Source: Pseudomonas sp. RIT-PI-q (lineage in GTDB: Bacteria > Pseudomonadota > Gammaproteobacteria > Pseudomonadales > Pseudomonadaceae). Taken from it: DNA of 64,000 bases. The DNA is taken from NCBI RefSeq assembly GCF_001297125.1, contig NZ_LHPC01000044.1, forward strand, positions 124,001 to 188,000, read 5' to 3'. Below, one piece after another: positions 43,716-52,302 of this stretch. The stretch's first letter is position 1, and each line of letters begins with the position of its first letter. Position numbers and translations under genes: made by a program. The notes below the pieces were generated by a model. The model was not told the origin of the DNA and did no database searches. It was given only the letters and a program-made list of their open reading frames with translations.

Positions 43716-44843
43716 TCAGCCCAGGCGAGCGGGGGAGAGCATCCCGGCGTCGAGGCCGAAACGGGTGAGTTGCTCGGGCAAGGCTTCGCCGCGTACCAGT
43801 GCGGCGCTGGCCTGGCCCATGGCGGGCGAGGTCTGGATGCCGTAGCCGCCTTGTGCCGCGACCCAGTACAGGCCCGGCACGTGCGGATCGAAGCCGGACA
43901 GCAAATCGCCGTCGCTGACGAAACTGCGCAAACCGGCCCAGGTTCGGGTCGGACGGCGGATGGTCAGCGTGGTGGCTTCTTCGATCTGGTAGATGCCCAT
44001 GGCGATGTCCAGCTCTTCCGGCTGCACGTCGTGCGGTTCCACCGGGTCGGCGTTGGCCGGCGAGCCGAGGAACATGCCGGCGTCGGGTTTCATGTAGAAC
44101 GATTCGTCGAGGCTGACCAGCATTGGCCAATGGTGAATGTCCACGCCTTCCGGGCCGGCGAAGATGAACGCGGCACGGCGCTTGGGTTGCAGGCCCAGTG
44201 GCTTGGCGCCGGCGAGTTCACCGATCTTGTCAGCCCAGGCACCGGCAGCATTGATGATCACCGGGGCGCTGAAGGTCTGGCCATTGGTTTGTACGTGCCA
44301 CAGGCCTTCGGTGTCACGGGTTAGGCTCAGGACCTCGCTGTCGGTGTGAACCTCACCTTTATTGCGCCGGATACCCCGCAGATAACCCTGATGCAAGGCG
44401 TCGGTGTCGATGTCGCTGGCGGTCGGGTCGTAGATCGCGCCGTGGACTTTTTCCCGGCGCAGGATCGGCAGGCGTGCGCAGGCTTCATCGGCGCTGAGCA
44501 GTTGCATCTCGGTCACCGTAGCTTTGGCGCTGAGGTATTGATTGTTCAGCTCGGCCGGGGCGCCAGTGAAGTCCACGGTCATTTCGCCGCGCGGGGTCAG
44601 CAGCGGGTGCTCGCAGAAACCGGCTGGCGGGGCATCGAAGAAATCCCGGCTGGCCAGGGTCAGCGCGCGAACCTGCGGTGTGCCGTAGGCAGCGGTGAAC
44701 AGCGCGGCCGAACGTCCGGTGGAGTGGTAAGCCGGATGGGATTCGCGTTCGAGCACGATCACCCGAGCGTGCTGCGACAGCCAGAAACCGGTGGAAGCGC
44801 CGGCAATCCCGCCGCCGATGATGATGAAGTCTGCCTGGCTCAT
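43716..44843 (-). CDS. dauA: D-arginine dehydrogenase (FAD)
   Basis: 375 residues, the length of the P. aeruginosa enzyme as I recall it. N-terminal FAD motif IIIGGGIAGASTGFWLS, DAO-family core (INAAGAWADKIGELAGAKPL) and C-terminal GGYGIQTSPAMGQASA. It oxidatively deaminates D-arginine and other D-amino acids to 2-ketoarginine without using oxygen. The ATG at 44843 (MSQADFIIIG) is the correct start; the frame upstream of it only translates a tandem repeat. It is separated from dauB by repeats, see findings. Confidence 0.94.
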   Translation of the reverse strand: MSQADFIIIGGGIAGASTGFWLSQHARVIVLERESHPAYHSTGRSAALFTAAYGTPQVRALTLASRDFFDAPPAGFCEHPLLTPRGEMTVDFTGAPAELNNQYLSAKATVTEMQLLSADEACARLPILRREKVHGAIYDPTASDIDTDALHQGYLRGIRRNKGEVHTDSEVLSLTRDTEGLWHVQTNGQTFSAPVIINAAGAWADKIGELAGAKPLGLQPKRRAAFIFAGPEGVDIHHWPMLVSLDESFYMKPDAGMFLGSPANADPVEPHDVQPEELDIAMGIYQIEEATTLTIRRPTRTWAGLRSFVSDGDLLSGFDPHVPGLYWVAAQGGYGIQTSPAMGQASAALVRGEALPEQLTRFGLDAGMLSPARLG

Positions 44844-44913
44844 GAACGTCTCCTGATGGGGCGAAAATGCCAAAATTGTAGAGCCCCCCTGCTGGACGGT
44901 GGGGCTGGCACCT

Positions 44914-44975
44914 TGGAACACTGGAACACTGGAACACTGGAACACTGGAACACTGGAACACTGGAACACTGGAAC
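44914..44975. repeat. 8-bp tandem repeat, TGGAACAC, seven copies plus a partial
   Basis: Seven exact copies of TGGAACAC (44914-44969) and a partial copy to 44975, in the dauB-dauA intercistronic gap, 71 bases upstream of the dauA ATG. The perfect unit identity suggests recent expansion and a possibly variable copy number. Confidence 0.95.
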
Positions 44976-45077
44976 TGTAGGAGCTGTCGAGTGAAACGAG
45001 GCTGCGATCTTTTGATCCTGTTTTTTTCAAGATCGAGATCAAAAGATCGCAGCCTCGTTTCACTCGACAGCTCCTAC
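44976..45077. repeat. Near-perfect inverted repeat, 40-base arms, GATCGCAGCCTCG class
   Basis: Arms at 44976-45017 and 45037-45077 are perfect reverse complements over about 40 bases (from TAGGAGCTGTCGAGTGAAAC inward to GATC) around a 20-base loop. It abuts the 8-bp tandem repeat and lies between dauB and dauA. Confidence 0.93.
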
Positions 45078-45111
45078 GGGGAGCGGTGTTCAGGGGTAAA
45101 GGGTTGTGGTG

Positions 45112-46059
45112 TCAGGGCTGCAAGCGGTAGATGGCATTCGCCAGCGCGATGTCTTCCAGGCCCAGGCCGATCGAGCGGAAGAACACATGACGGTCGTAGT
45201 CAGGGCGTTTTACCTTCTCGCTGAGTAGATCGGGCAGGTCGCCGACGATGGCGCTTTTGTCCCAGCCATGTTGCTCGCCCGCAATCAGCATCTCGCCGGC
45301 CGAGCCCGGGGTGGTCAGACGATAGTCGCAGTACACCTGCATGTCATTGAGGCTCTGCGGCGGCACTTCGTGGGCACGCGGGGCGTTGGTGCTGATCGAC
45401 GTGATCAGCGCCGGTTTGCTCAGGCTCGCCGGGTCGATTACCGGGCCGGCGGACGAGGTGCACAGCATGATCACGTCGGCGTCCTGGATGGCGGCTTCGC
45501 GAGTGTCGACGATGGTCAGGCGCGGATCGAGGCTTCTGAGCCGGGCCAGCTCCTCGGGGGGGCTATCGCTCAGGCCCGGCGAGTACAGGCTGATGCTCTG
45601 CCAGTCACGCAGGCCCTTCACATAATGCAGGTGCGCCTGAGCCACTTTGCCGCTGCCGATGATCGCCAGGCGCTGTGCGTTAACCGGTGCGAGCGCGTCG
45701 ACCGCCACTGCGGTGGTCGCAGCGGTGCGCGCCGTCGTCAGTTCGCCGGCATCGCAAAGCAGCAGCGGTTGGCCGGTCTGCATCGACATCAGCAGGGTCC
45801 AGGCGGTCACCAAAGGGCCTTGCTCGCGGACGATGTAAGGCGAGGTCTTGACCCCGTAAACGCCATCTTCGGCCAGCACGCCCAAGTAGTTGATAAAGTC
45901 GCCGGCACCTTGTGGAAACTCCACCAGTTGCTGCGCCGGTTGCACCGCTTGCCCGGCGGCCAGGTCACGGAACAGTTTGCGCAGGATCTGCGGCACGTCG
46001 ACCTGCGCCAGCAACTCGCGGGCCTGGGATTGGTTGATCACGTAAGGCGTACTGGACAT
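45112..46059 (-). CDS. dauB: NAD(P)H-dependent anabolic L-arginine dehydrogenase (ornithine cyclodeaminase family)
   Basis: 315 residues, ornithine cyclodeaminase/mu-crystallin fold. Rossmann motif AIIGSGKVAQAHLHYVKGLR near residue 130 and substrate-site strings YLGVLAEDGVYGVKTSPYIV and ITSISTNAPRAHEVP. DauB reduces the 2-ketoarginine made by DauA, with ammonia, to L-arginine, completing the D-to-L conversion. The ATG at 46059 is preferred; upstream codons are noncoding in character. First gene of dauBAR. Confidence 0.92.
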   Translation of the reverse strand: MSSTPYVINQSQARELLAQVDVPQILRKLFRDLAAGQAVQPAQQLVEFPQGAGDFINYLGVLAEDGVYGVKTSPYIVREQGPLVTAWTLLMSMQTGQPLLLCDAGELTTARTAATTAVAVDALAPVNAQRLAIIGSGKVAQAHLHYVKGLRDWQSISLYSPGLSDSPPEELARLRSLDPRLTIVDTREAAIQDADVIMLCTSSAGPVIDPASLSKPALITSISTNAPRAHEVPPQSLNDMQVYCDYRLTTPGSAGEMLIAGEQHGWDKSAIVGDLPDLLSEKVKRPDYDRHVFFRSIGLGLEDIALANAIYRLQP

Positions 46060-46082
46060 GGTCGGCTCCGGGGCTGGAAATA

Positions 46083-46112
46083 AACTAATTTGTCTATTAT
46101 GGACTTTTAGTT
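46083..46112. promoter_or_regulatory. Candidate operator upstream of dauB
   Basis: A 30-base dyad with arms AACTAA (46083-46088) and TTAGTT (46107-46112) and inner GTC / GAC lies 24 bases upstream of the dauB ATG, in AT-rich sequence that also offers a -10. A binding site for DauR is plausible but inferred. Confidence 0.4.
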
Positions 46113-46146
46113 GTCTCGAACAAGCTCCTGTTGAAAAAACCAGACG

Positions 46147-46182
46147 AAAAAAAAGCGCAGTCCGTTTCCGGCTGCGCCTCTT
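46147..46182 (-). terminator. Terminator of the RNA helicase gene
   Basis: On the minus strand GCGCAG / CTGCGC with an 11-base loop is followed by eight T, 16 bases beyond the rhlB stop codon. Confidence 0.85.
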
Positions 46183-46198
46183 TATCAATACGCCTGCG

Positions 46199-47686
46199 TT
46201 ATGGACGCTTGCGCTCAACCGCCCGCAACAGATGCGTCGGTGGTGTCTCACAGCTGATCTTGCGACCCAGCAGCGCCTCGATGGACGGTAGCTGGTAGGA
46301 GTCGTCTTCACCGGCAAAACTGATGGACACGCCATCGGCGCCGGCGCGACCGGTACGGCCGATGCGGTGCACGTAGTCGTCCGGAACTTCCGGCAGGGTG
46401 AAGTTGATCACGTGGCTGATGCCATCGATGTGGATACCGCGACCCGCGACATCGGTGGCGACCAGCACGCGGATCTTGCCTTCGCGGAAACCTTCCAGGG
46501 TCTTGATGCGCTTGTGCTGCGGCACGTCGCCGGACAGCTGCGCGGCGTTGACACCATCGCGCACCAGGCGTTCTTCGATGCGCCGCACTTCATCCTTGCG
46601 GTTGGCGAAGACCATCACCCGCTCCCAACCGTTGTCGTTGACCAGGTTGTAGAGCAGTTTGTATTTGTCGGCACCGGCTACGGCGTAGATGTGCTGCTCG
46701 ACGTTTTCGCTGGCCACGTTCTGCGACTCGATCTCGACGATCGACGGGTCGGTGGTCCATTGCTTGGCCAGGTTCATCACGTCTTCGGTGAAGGTCGCGG
46801 AGAACAGCAGCGTCTGACGCTCGTTCTTCGGCGGCGTCTGGCGAATGATCTGACGCACTTGTGGGATGAAACCCATGTCGAGCATCCGGTCGGCTTCGTC
46901 CAGGACCATGACTTCGACCATGTCCAGGTGCACGTCGCCGCGCTGGTTGAAGTCCAGCAGACGGCCCGGGGTGGCCACGAGGATGTCGCAGTGACGGGCT
47001 TCGAGGTTTTTGAGTTGCTTGTCGAAGTCCATGCCGCCCACGAACGTCATGACGTTGAGGCCGGTGTACTTGGTCAGGTCGGCGGCGTCCTTGGCGATCT
47101 GCACCACCAATTCACGGGTCGGCGCGATAATCAGCGCCCGCGGCTCACCCATGTAGCGCTCTTTCGGCGGCGGGGTTTCCAGCAGTTGGGTGATGATCGA
47201 GATCAGGAACGCAGCGGTTTTGCCGGTGCCGGTCTGGGCGCGACCGATGGCGTCTTTGCCCGCGAGGGTGAAGCCCAGCACTTGCGCCTGGATCGGCGTG
47301 CAATACGGGAAACCCAGGTCCTGGATGGCATGCATCAGTTCGGGGGCGAGTTTGAAATCGTGGAAACGGGTTTTGCCTTCCTGGGGCTCGACGGCGAAGT
47401 CTTCGAGTTTCCAGGGAATGACCGGCGCTTTTGGCTTCGGTTCGCGACGCGGTTTTGCAGGTTTTGGAGCTTCGCTGCGCGGTGGTTCGGCGGCGAGAAT
47501 CTCGACAGGGTGGGCGGCCGGTGTGGTCACTGGCTCGTGTTTCGGTGCCGCTGCGGGTGCGGTCCGGCCAGGCTGATGACCGTCGGTGCGGTGGCTGGGG
47601 ATGTGAGACGGAGCGCTGGAGACTGGCGCGAGCTGCTCAGTCTCGCTTTTACCGAACATTTTCTTGAGTGCTTTGAGCACGGTCAT
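46199..47686 (-). CDS. rhlB: DEAD-box ATP-dependent RNA helicase, RhlB type
   Basis: 495 residues. A Pro/Ala-rich N-terminal extension of about 90 residues precedes the helicase core: Q motif with TPIQAQVL, motif I AQTGTGKT, motif II DEAD, motif III SATFTED, motif V ATDVAGRGIHID, motif VI HRIGRTGRAG. RhlB-type helicases unwind structured RNA for degradosome decay. The position next to dau genes and the carboxylesterase matches the order I recall in P. aeruginosa. Monocistronic with its own terminator. Confidence 0.9.
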   Translation of the reverse strand: MTVLKALKKMFGKSETEQLAPVSSAPSHIPSHRTDGHQPGRTAPAAAPKHEPVTTPAAHPVEILAAEPPRSEAPKPAKPRREPKPKAPVIPWKLEDFAVEPQEGKTRFHDFKLAPELMHAIQDLGFPYCTPIQAQVLGFTLAGKDAIGRAQTGTGKTAAFLISIITQLLETPPPKERYMGEPRALIIAPTRELVVQIAKDAADLTKYTGLNVMTFVGGMDFDKQLKNLEARHCDILVATPGRLLDFNQRGDVHLDMVEVMVLDEADRMLDMGFIPQVRQIIRQTPPKNERQTLLFSATFTEDVMNLAKQWTTDPSIVEIESQNVASENVEQHIYAVAGADKYKLLYNLVNDNGWERVMVFANRKDEVRRIEERLVRDGVNAAQLSGDVPQHKRIKTLEGFREGKIRVLVATDVAGRGIHIDGISHVINFTLPEVPDDYVHRIGRTGRAGADGVSISFAGEDDSYQLPSIEALLGRKISCETPPTHLLRAVERKRP

Positions 47687-47783
47687 CTCATCAATTGATT
47701 AAGGAATATACGCCGGCCAGTGTAATGCAAGAATCGGGCGCGGCGTAGTGGGATGATCAATGGGCGCTTTTTAACGCAAAAGG

Positions 47784-48440
47784 CTAACGCAAGCGCTCGG
47801 CGAGCCAGACGCCGATATCACGAATTTCCTCGGGTAACACTTCATGGCCCATTGGGTATTCCTGCCATGTCACGGTGACACCATGCTGCTTTAAATACTC
47901 GTAGGCAGTGCGGCCCATGGAGTTTTGCACGACGTCATCGTACTGGCCGTGTAAAGACAGCACGGGAATGCGCTGCTGGCTGGCCGAAAGCTCCAGTTCA
48001 TCGCTGAAGGTCGGTGCATAAGTAGAGAGGGCAAGTACGCCACCCAACGGCCCCTGCCATTTAAGGAAAGCGGCATGCAAGACCACGGCGCCGCCCTGGG
48101 AAAATCCGGCGAGGAAAATCCGTGAGGCGTCTATTCCGCTGGCTCGCTGTTCTTCGATCAAATCAATGACCCTTTGCGCGGACACTTCCAGCTGTTCGCG
48201 GTTGATCGCGCGCGCCGGGCTCATGGCCAATATGTCGTACCAGCTCGGCATCTCGTAGCCACCATTAATGGTGACAGCGCGGGTCGGTGCTTGAGGCAGA
48301 ACGAAGCGAGTGCTCAGCAGGGTTTCCTGCAGCGCTTCGGCCACCGGGAGAAAGTCGTAGCGATCAGCGCCGAGGCCGTGCAGCCATATAACGCAGGCGT
48401 CTGCGGGCTTGACGGGTTGAAGTATCAGGGGCTCGGTCAT
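47784..48440 (-). CDS. Carboxylesterase/phospholipase-like alpha/beta hydrolase
   Basis: 218 residues. N-terminal WLHGLGADRYDFLPVAEAL (oxyanion-hole region), nucleophile elbow in LAGFSQGGAVVLHAAF, Asp in LHGQYDDVV and His in PMGHEVLPEE. This family includes P. fluorescens carboxylesterase EstB and acyl-protein thioesterases; it hydrolyses short esters in the cytoplasm. No signal peptide. Divergent from the aap operon. Confidence 0.92.
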   Translation of the reverse strand: MTEPLILQPVKPADACVIWLHGLGADRYDFLPVAEALQETLLSTRFVLPQAPTRAVTINGGYEMPSWYDILAMSPARAINREQLEVSAQRVIDLIEEQRASGIDASRIFLAGFSQGGAVVLHAAFLKWQGPLGGVLALSTYAPTFSDELELSASQQRIPVLSLHGQYDDVVQNSMGRTAYEYLKQHGVTVTWQEYPMGHEVLPEEIRDIGVWLAERLR

Positions 48441-48575
48441 GGCTGCTCCATTTTTGTGCGCGCGCTCTCATTAAGTGCGAGGTCTGAGTGCGTGTCTGGT
48501 TGATCAGTTAAGAAGATGTCGCAAGGCTACAAGTTTTGCTATTGACCTGCCGCTGAATCGCTTCTGCGGACGGTG

Positions 48576-48591
48576 TGGTACGGGCTTTGCT
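48576..48591 (+). promoter_or_regulatory. Sigma-54 (RpoN) promoter of aapJQMP
   Basis: TGGTACGGGCTTTGCT matches the consensus TGGYACGNNNNTTGCW at every defined position, with GG and GC 10 bases apart. It is on the plus strand about 320 bases upstream of the aapJ ATG, giving a leader of roughly 300 bases. Nitrogen control through NtrC or CbrB is an inference; I did not find a clear enhancer site. Confidence 0.75.
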
Positions 48592-48907
48592 ATGGGAGAA
48601 CGGTGCAACCCATCTCGCGCCTTGCGGTAACACTATCAGTGTACTGCTGGCGACGGGATAGCAAAGAATCCGGTGATGGATGTTCGCCAGTGGCCGCTAC
48701 GGGCTTCGCGAACGTGAAAGGGCTACAGCCCGTTCGGCCGATTGGTGAGAAGTGAGTTGTCCATGATGTGGATTTTCTCCTACTAGACTCATAGCGCAGG
48801 TCCTACGTCGGTTGACCCTAAAAAAAGCCAACACGGGTCGACTACGCCTCATAAGGGTGCGACAGGACTCAAGCTCCGACACAACAAGAGCAAAACTGGA
48901 GGTTTGA
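48592..48907 (+). other. Long 5' leader of aapJ
   Basis: About 315 bases between the sigma-54 promoter and the aapJ start, without a convincing coding frame. Small hairpins are possible, for example GTTCGC...GCGAAC (about 48690-48716) and GGGCTACAGCCC (about 48720-48731). A GGAGG ribosome-binding site lies at about 48898-48902. Confidence 0.45.
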
Positions 48908-49936
48908 ATGAAGATGTTGAAATCCACCCTGGCTATCGTGACTGCAGCCGCAGTACTCGGTGTCAGTGGGTTCGCTCAGGCGGGTGCAACCCTGGATGCA
49001 GTGCAGAAGAAAGGTTTCGTACAGTGCGGCGTAAGTGACGGTCTGCCGGGCTTCTCGGTTCCGGACTCTACCGGCAAGATCATCGGTATCGATGCTGACG
49101 TCTGCCGCGCTGTGGCCGCTGCCGTTTTCGGCGACGCGACCAAGGTCAAGTTCAGCCAGTTGAACGCCAAAGAGCGCTTCACCGCGCTGCAGTCCGGCGA
49201 AATCGACGTGCTGTCGCGTAACACCACCTGGACCAGCTCCCGCGATTCGGGCATGGGCCTGGTGTTTGCCGGCGTGACTTACTACGACGGCATCGGCTTC
49301 CTGGTGAACAACAAGCTGGGCGTAAAAAGCGCTAAAGAGCTCGACGGCGCCACCATCTGCATTCAAGCCGGTACGACTACCGAGCTGAACGTTTCCGACT
49401 ACTTCCGCGGCAACGGTCTGAAATACACCCCGATCACCTTCGACACCTCCGATGAAAGCGCCAAGTCGCTGGAATCCGGTCGTTGCGACGTGCTGACCTC
49501 CGACAAATCCCAGCTCTACGCACAACGCAGCAAGCTGGCGACCCCGACCGACTACGTCGTTCTGCCGGAAACCATCTCCAAGGAGCCATTGGGCCCGGTC
49601 GTGCGTAAAGGCGACGAAGAGTGGTTCAGCATCGTCAAGTGGACCCTGTTCGCCATGCTCAACGCTGAAGAAATGGGTATCACCCAGAAAAACGTTGAAG
49701 CTGAAGCCAAATCCACCAAGAACCCGGACGTTGCTCGTCTGCTGGGCGCTGACGGTGAATACGGCAAAGACCTGAAAGTGAAGAAAGACTGGGTCGTGCA
49801 GATCGTCAAGCAAGTAGGTAACTACGGTGAAGTGTTCGAGAAAAACCTCGGCAAGAGCACTCCACTGGCCATTGACCGCGGGCTGAACGCTCTGTGGAAC
49901 AACGGCGGCATTCAATACGCACCACCAGTGCGCTGA
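48908..49936 (+). CDS. aapJ: General L-amino-acid ABC transporter, periplasmic binding protein AapJ
   Basis: 342 residues. Signal peptide (STLAIVTAAAVLGVSGFAQA), then a type 2 binding fold with GFVQCGVSDGLPGFSVPDST, GIDADVCRAVAAAVFGD, VLSRNTTWTSSRDSG and the C-terminal GGIQYAPPVR. AapJ proteins bind a wide range of L-amino acids. It is the first gene of aapJQMP; a hairpin follows the stop, which probably gives extra binding-protein mRNA relative to permease. Confidence 0.94.
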   Translation: MKMLKSTLAIVTAAAVLGVSGFAQAGATLDAVQKKGFVQCGVSDGLPGFSVPDSTGKIIGIDADVCRAVAAAVFGDATKVKFSQLNAKERFTALQSGEIDVLSRNTTWTSSRDSGMGLVFAGVTYYDGIGFLVNNKLGVKSAKELDGATICIQAGTTTELNVSDYFRGNGLKYTPITFDTSDESAKSLESGRCDVLTSDKSQLYAQRSKLATPTDYVVLPETISKEPLGPVVRKGDEEWFSIVKWTLFAMLNAEEMGITQKNVEAEAKSTKNPDVARLLGADGEYGKDLKVKKDWVVQIVKQVGNYGEVFEKNLGKSTPLAIDRGLNALWNNGGIQYAPPVR

Positions 49937-49943
49937 TGGTTCT

Positions 49944-49972
49944 ATCACCCGGTGGGCCAACCGCCGGGTGAT
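49944..49972 (+). terminator. Intercistronic hairpin between aapJ and aapQ
   Basis: ATCACCCGG / CCGGGTGAT form a 9-bp stem with an 11-base loop just after the aapJ stop. There is only a weak T-rich tail (TTCTGTTCC), so it probably stabilises or partly attenuates the transcript rather than ending it. Confidence 0.65.
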
Positions 49973-50001
49973 GTTCTGTTCCATTATTTCCGGGGCACTT
50001 C

Positions 50002-51183
50002 ATGCAAAATTCAATCGGCGCACCAAAGCAGAGGCTCAGCCTTAGCGATCCGAAAGTGCGTGCGTGGCTGTTTCAGATCATCACCATTGTGGCGGTGGTG
50101 TCGATGGGGTGGGATCTGTTCGATAACACGCAGACCAACCTTCAACACCGGGGCATTACTTCCGGTTTCAGCTTTCTGGAGCGCAGTGCCGGTTTCGGCA
50201 TCGCTCAACACCTGATTGACTACACCGAATCGGACACCTATGCCCGAGTGTTTGTCATCGGCCTGCTCAATACGCTGCTGGTGACCTTTATCGGCGTGAT
50301 CCTGGCGACGATCCTCGGGTTCATCGTCGGTGTGTCACGACTGTCGAAGAACTGGATCATTGCCAAGCTGGCGACAGTGTATGTAGAGGTTTTCCGTAAC
50401 ATTCCGCCGCTGCTGCAAATCCTGTTCTGGTACTTCGCGGTGTTCCTGACCATGCCGGGGCCACGCAACAGCCACAACTTCGGCGACACTTTCTTCGTCA
50501 GCAGCCGTGGCCTGAACATGCCGGCCGCGTTGACGGCGGACGGTTTCTGGCCGTTTGTCGTCAGCATCGTCGTGGCCATTGTCGCCATTGTGCTGATGAG
50601 CCGCTGGGCCACCAAACGCTTCGAAGCGACCGGTGTGCCGTTCCACAAATTCTGGGTGGGCCTGGCGCTGTTCCTGGTGATCCCGGCGCTGTGCGCCTTG
50701 ATCTTCGGCGCGCCACTGCACTGGGAAATGCCCAAGCTGCAAGGCTTCAACTTCGTCGGTGGCTGGGTGCTGATCCCGGAACTGCTGGCGCTGACCCTGG
50801 CCCTGACGGTGTACACCGCGGCGTTCATCGCCGAGATCGTGCGTTCGGGCATCAAGTCGGTCAGCCACGGCCAGACCGAAGCGGCGCACTCGTTGGGTCT
50901 GCGCAACGGCCCGACCCTGCGCAAGGTAATCATCCCGCAAGCCCTGCGTGTGATCATTCCGCCGCTGACCAGCCAATACCTGAACCTGGCGAAAAACTCC
51001 TCGCTGGCGGCCGGTATCGGTTACCCGGAAATGGTCTCGTTGTTTGCCGGTACGGTGCTGAACCAGACCGGGCAGGCGATCGAGGTGATTGCGATCACCA
51101 TGAGCGTGTACCTGGCGATCAGTATCAGCATTTCCCTGCTGATGAACTGGTACAACAAGCGCATTGCGCTGATCGAGCGGTAA
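50002..51183 (+). CDS. aapQ: Amino-acid ABC transporter permease AapQ
   Basis: A 393-residue polytopic HisMQ-type permease, longer than the minimal family because of extra N-terminal helices and a central insert, as usual for AapQ. The EAA-type loop is seen in GIKSVSHGQTEAAHSLGLRN followed by VIIPQALRVIIPPLTSQYLN. It pairs with AapM. AapM starts 10 bases after its stop. Confidence 0.93.
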   Translation: MQNSIGAPKQRLSLSDPKVRAWLFQIITIVAVVSMGWDLFDNTQTNLQHRGITSGFSFLERSAGFGIAQHLIDYTESDTYARVFVIGLLNTLLVTFIGVILATILGFIVGVSRLSKNWIIAKLATVYVEVFRNIPPLLQILFWYFAVFLTMPGPRNSHNFGDTFFVSSRGLNMPAALTADGFWPFVVSIVVAIVAIVLMSRWATKRFEATGVPFHKFWVGLALFLVIPALCALIFGAPLHWEMPKLQGFNFVGGWVLIPELLALTLALTVYTAAFIAEIVRSGIKSVSHGQTEAAHSLGLRNGPTLRKVIIPQALRVIIPPLTSQYLNLAKNSSLAAGIGYPEMVSLFAGTVLNQTGQAIEVIAITMSVYLAISISISLLMNWYNKRIALIER

Positions 51184-51193
51184 GGAAAAGCGC

Positions 51194-52291
51194 ATGAGCA
51201 CTCATACTTTCAAACCTGACATGCCACCCCCGAACCGCAGTATCGGTGTCGTGGCGTGGATGCGCGCGAACATGTTCTCCAGCTGGCTCAACACCCTGTT
51301 GACCCTGTTCGCATTCTACCTGATCTACCTGGTGGTTCCGCCGATCCTGCATTGGGCGATCCTGGACGCCAACTGGGTGGGCACCACCCGCGCCGACTGC
51401 ACCAAGGAGGGCGCCTGCTGGGTGTTCATCCAACAGCGCTTCGGCCAGTTCATGTACGGCTACTACCCACCGGAACTGCGCTGGCGCGTGGACCTGACCG
51501 TGTGGCTGGCAGTCATCGGCATCGCACCGCTGTTCATCTCGCGCTTTCACCGTAAAGCGGTGTATGGCCTGAGCTTCCTGGTGCTGTACCCGATCATTGC
51601 CTACTTCCTGCTGCACGGCGGCCTTTTCGGTCTGACCACGGTGGCGACCAGCCAATGGGGCGGCCTGATGCTGACCCTGGTGATCGCCACCGTCGGTATT
51701 GCCGGTGCGTTGCCGCTGGGGATTGTCCTGGCACTGGGTCGTCGCTCGAACATGCCGGCGATTCGAGTGGTCTGCGTGACCTTCATCGAATTCTGGCGCG
51801 GCGTGCCGTTGATCACGGTGCTGTTCATGTCTTCGGTGATGCTGCCGCTGTTCCTGCCTGAAGGCATGAACTTCGACAAGCTGCTGCGGGCACTGATCGG
51901 CGTGATCCTGTTCCAGTCGGCCTATGTGGCTGAAGTGGTGCGTGGCGGTCTGCAAGCGATTCCCAAAGGTCAGTACGAAGCGGCCGCAGCGATGGGTCTC
52001 GGTTACTGGCGCAGCATGGGCCTGGTGATTCTGCCGCAAGCCTTGAAGCTGGTTATCCCTGGCATCGTCAACACCTTCATTGCGCTGTTCAAGGACACGA
52101 GCCTGGTGATCATCATCGGCCTGTTCGACTTGCTCAACAGCGTCAAACAAGCCGCCGCCGACCCGAAATGGTTGGGCATGGCCACCGAAGGCTATGTGTT
52201 CGCGGCCCTGGTGTTCTGGATTTTCTGTTTTGGTATGTCCCGCTACTCCATGCATTTGGAACGTAAGCTGGACACTGGCCACAAGCGTTAG
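51194..52291 (+). CDS. aapM: Amino-acid ABC transporter permease AapM
   Basis: 365 residues. N-terminal helix (TLFAFYLIYLVVPPILHWAI), a periplasmic stretch with two Cys (ADCTKEGACWVF), then a HisMQ-type permease core with GLQAIPKGQYEAAAAMGLGY and VILPQALKLVIPGIVNTFIA. It forms the translocation pore with AapQ. aapP follows 11 bases later. Confidence 0.93.
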   Translation: MSTHTFKPDMPPPNRSIGVVAWMRANMFSSWLNTLLTLFAFYLIYLVVPPILHWAILDANWVGTTRADCTKEGACWVFIQQRFGQFMYGYYPPELRWRVDLTVWLAVIGIAPLFISRFHRKAVYGLSFLVLYPIIAYFLLHGGLFGLTTVATSQWGGLMLTLVIATVGIAGALPLGIVLALGRRSNMPAIRVVCVTFIEFWRGVPLITVLFMSSVMLPLFLPEGMNFDKLLRALIGVILFQSAYVAEVVRGGLQAIPKGQYEAAAAMGLGYWRSMGLVILPQALKLVIPGIVNTFIALFKDTSLVIIIGLFDLLNSVKQAAADPKWLGMATEGYVFAALVFWIFCFGMSRYSMHLERKLDTGHKR

Positions 52292-52302
52292 GAGCGTAGT
52301 TT

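Noticed and set aside
44844..44969. N-terminal extension of DauA (MFQCSSVPVFQ repeated)
   Set aside because: It only translates the 8-bp tandem repeat; the normal DauA start with FAD motif is at 44843.
42000..46060. Novel multi-gene system around the FAD dehydrogenase, PAS/HTH regulator and cyclodeaminase-like gene
   Set aside because: Gene content and order fit the known dauBAR D-arginine pathway with its neighbouring binding protein.
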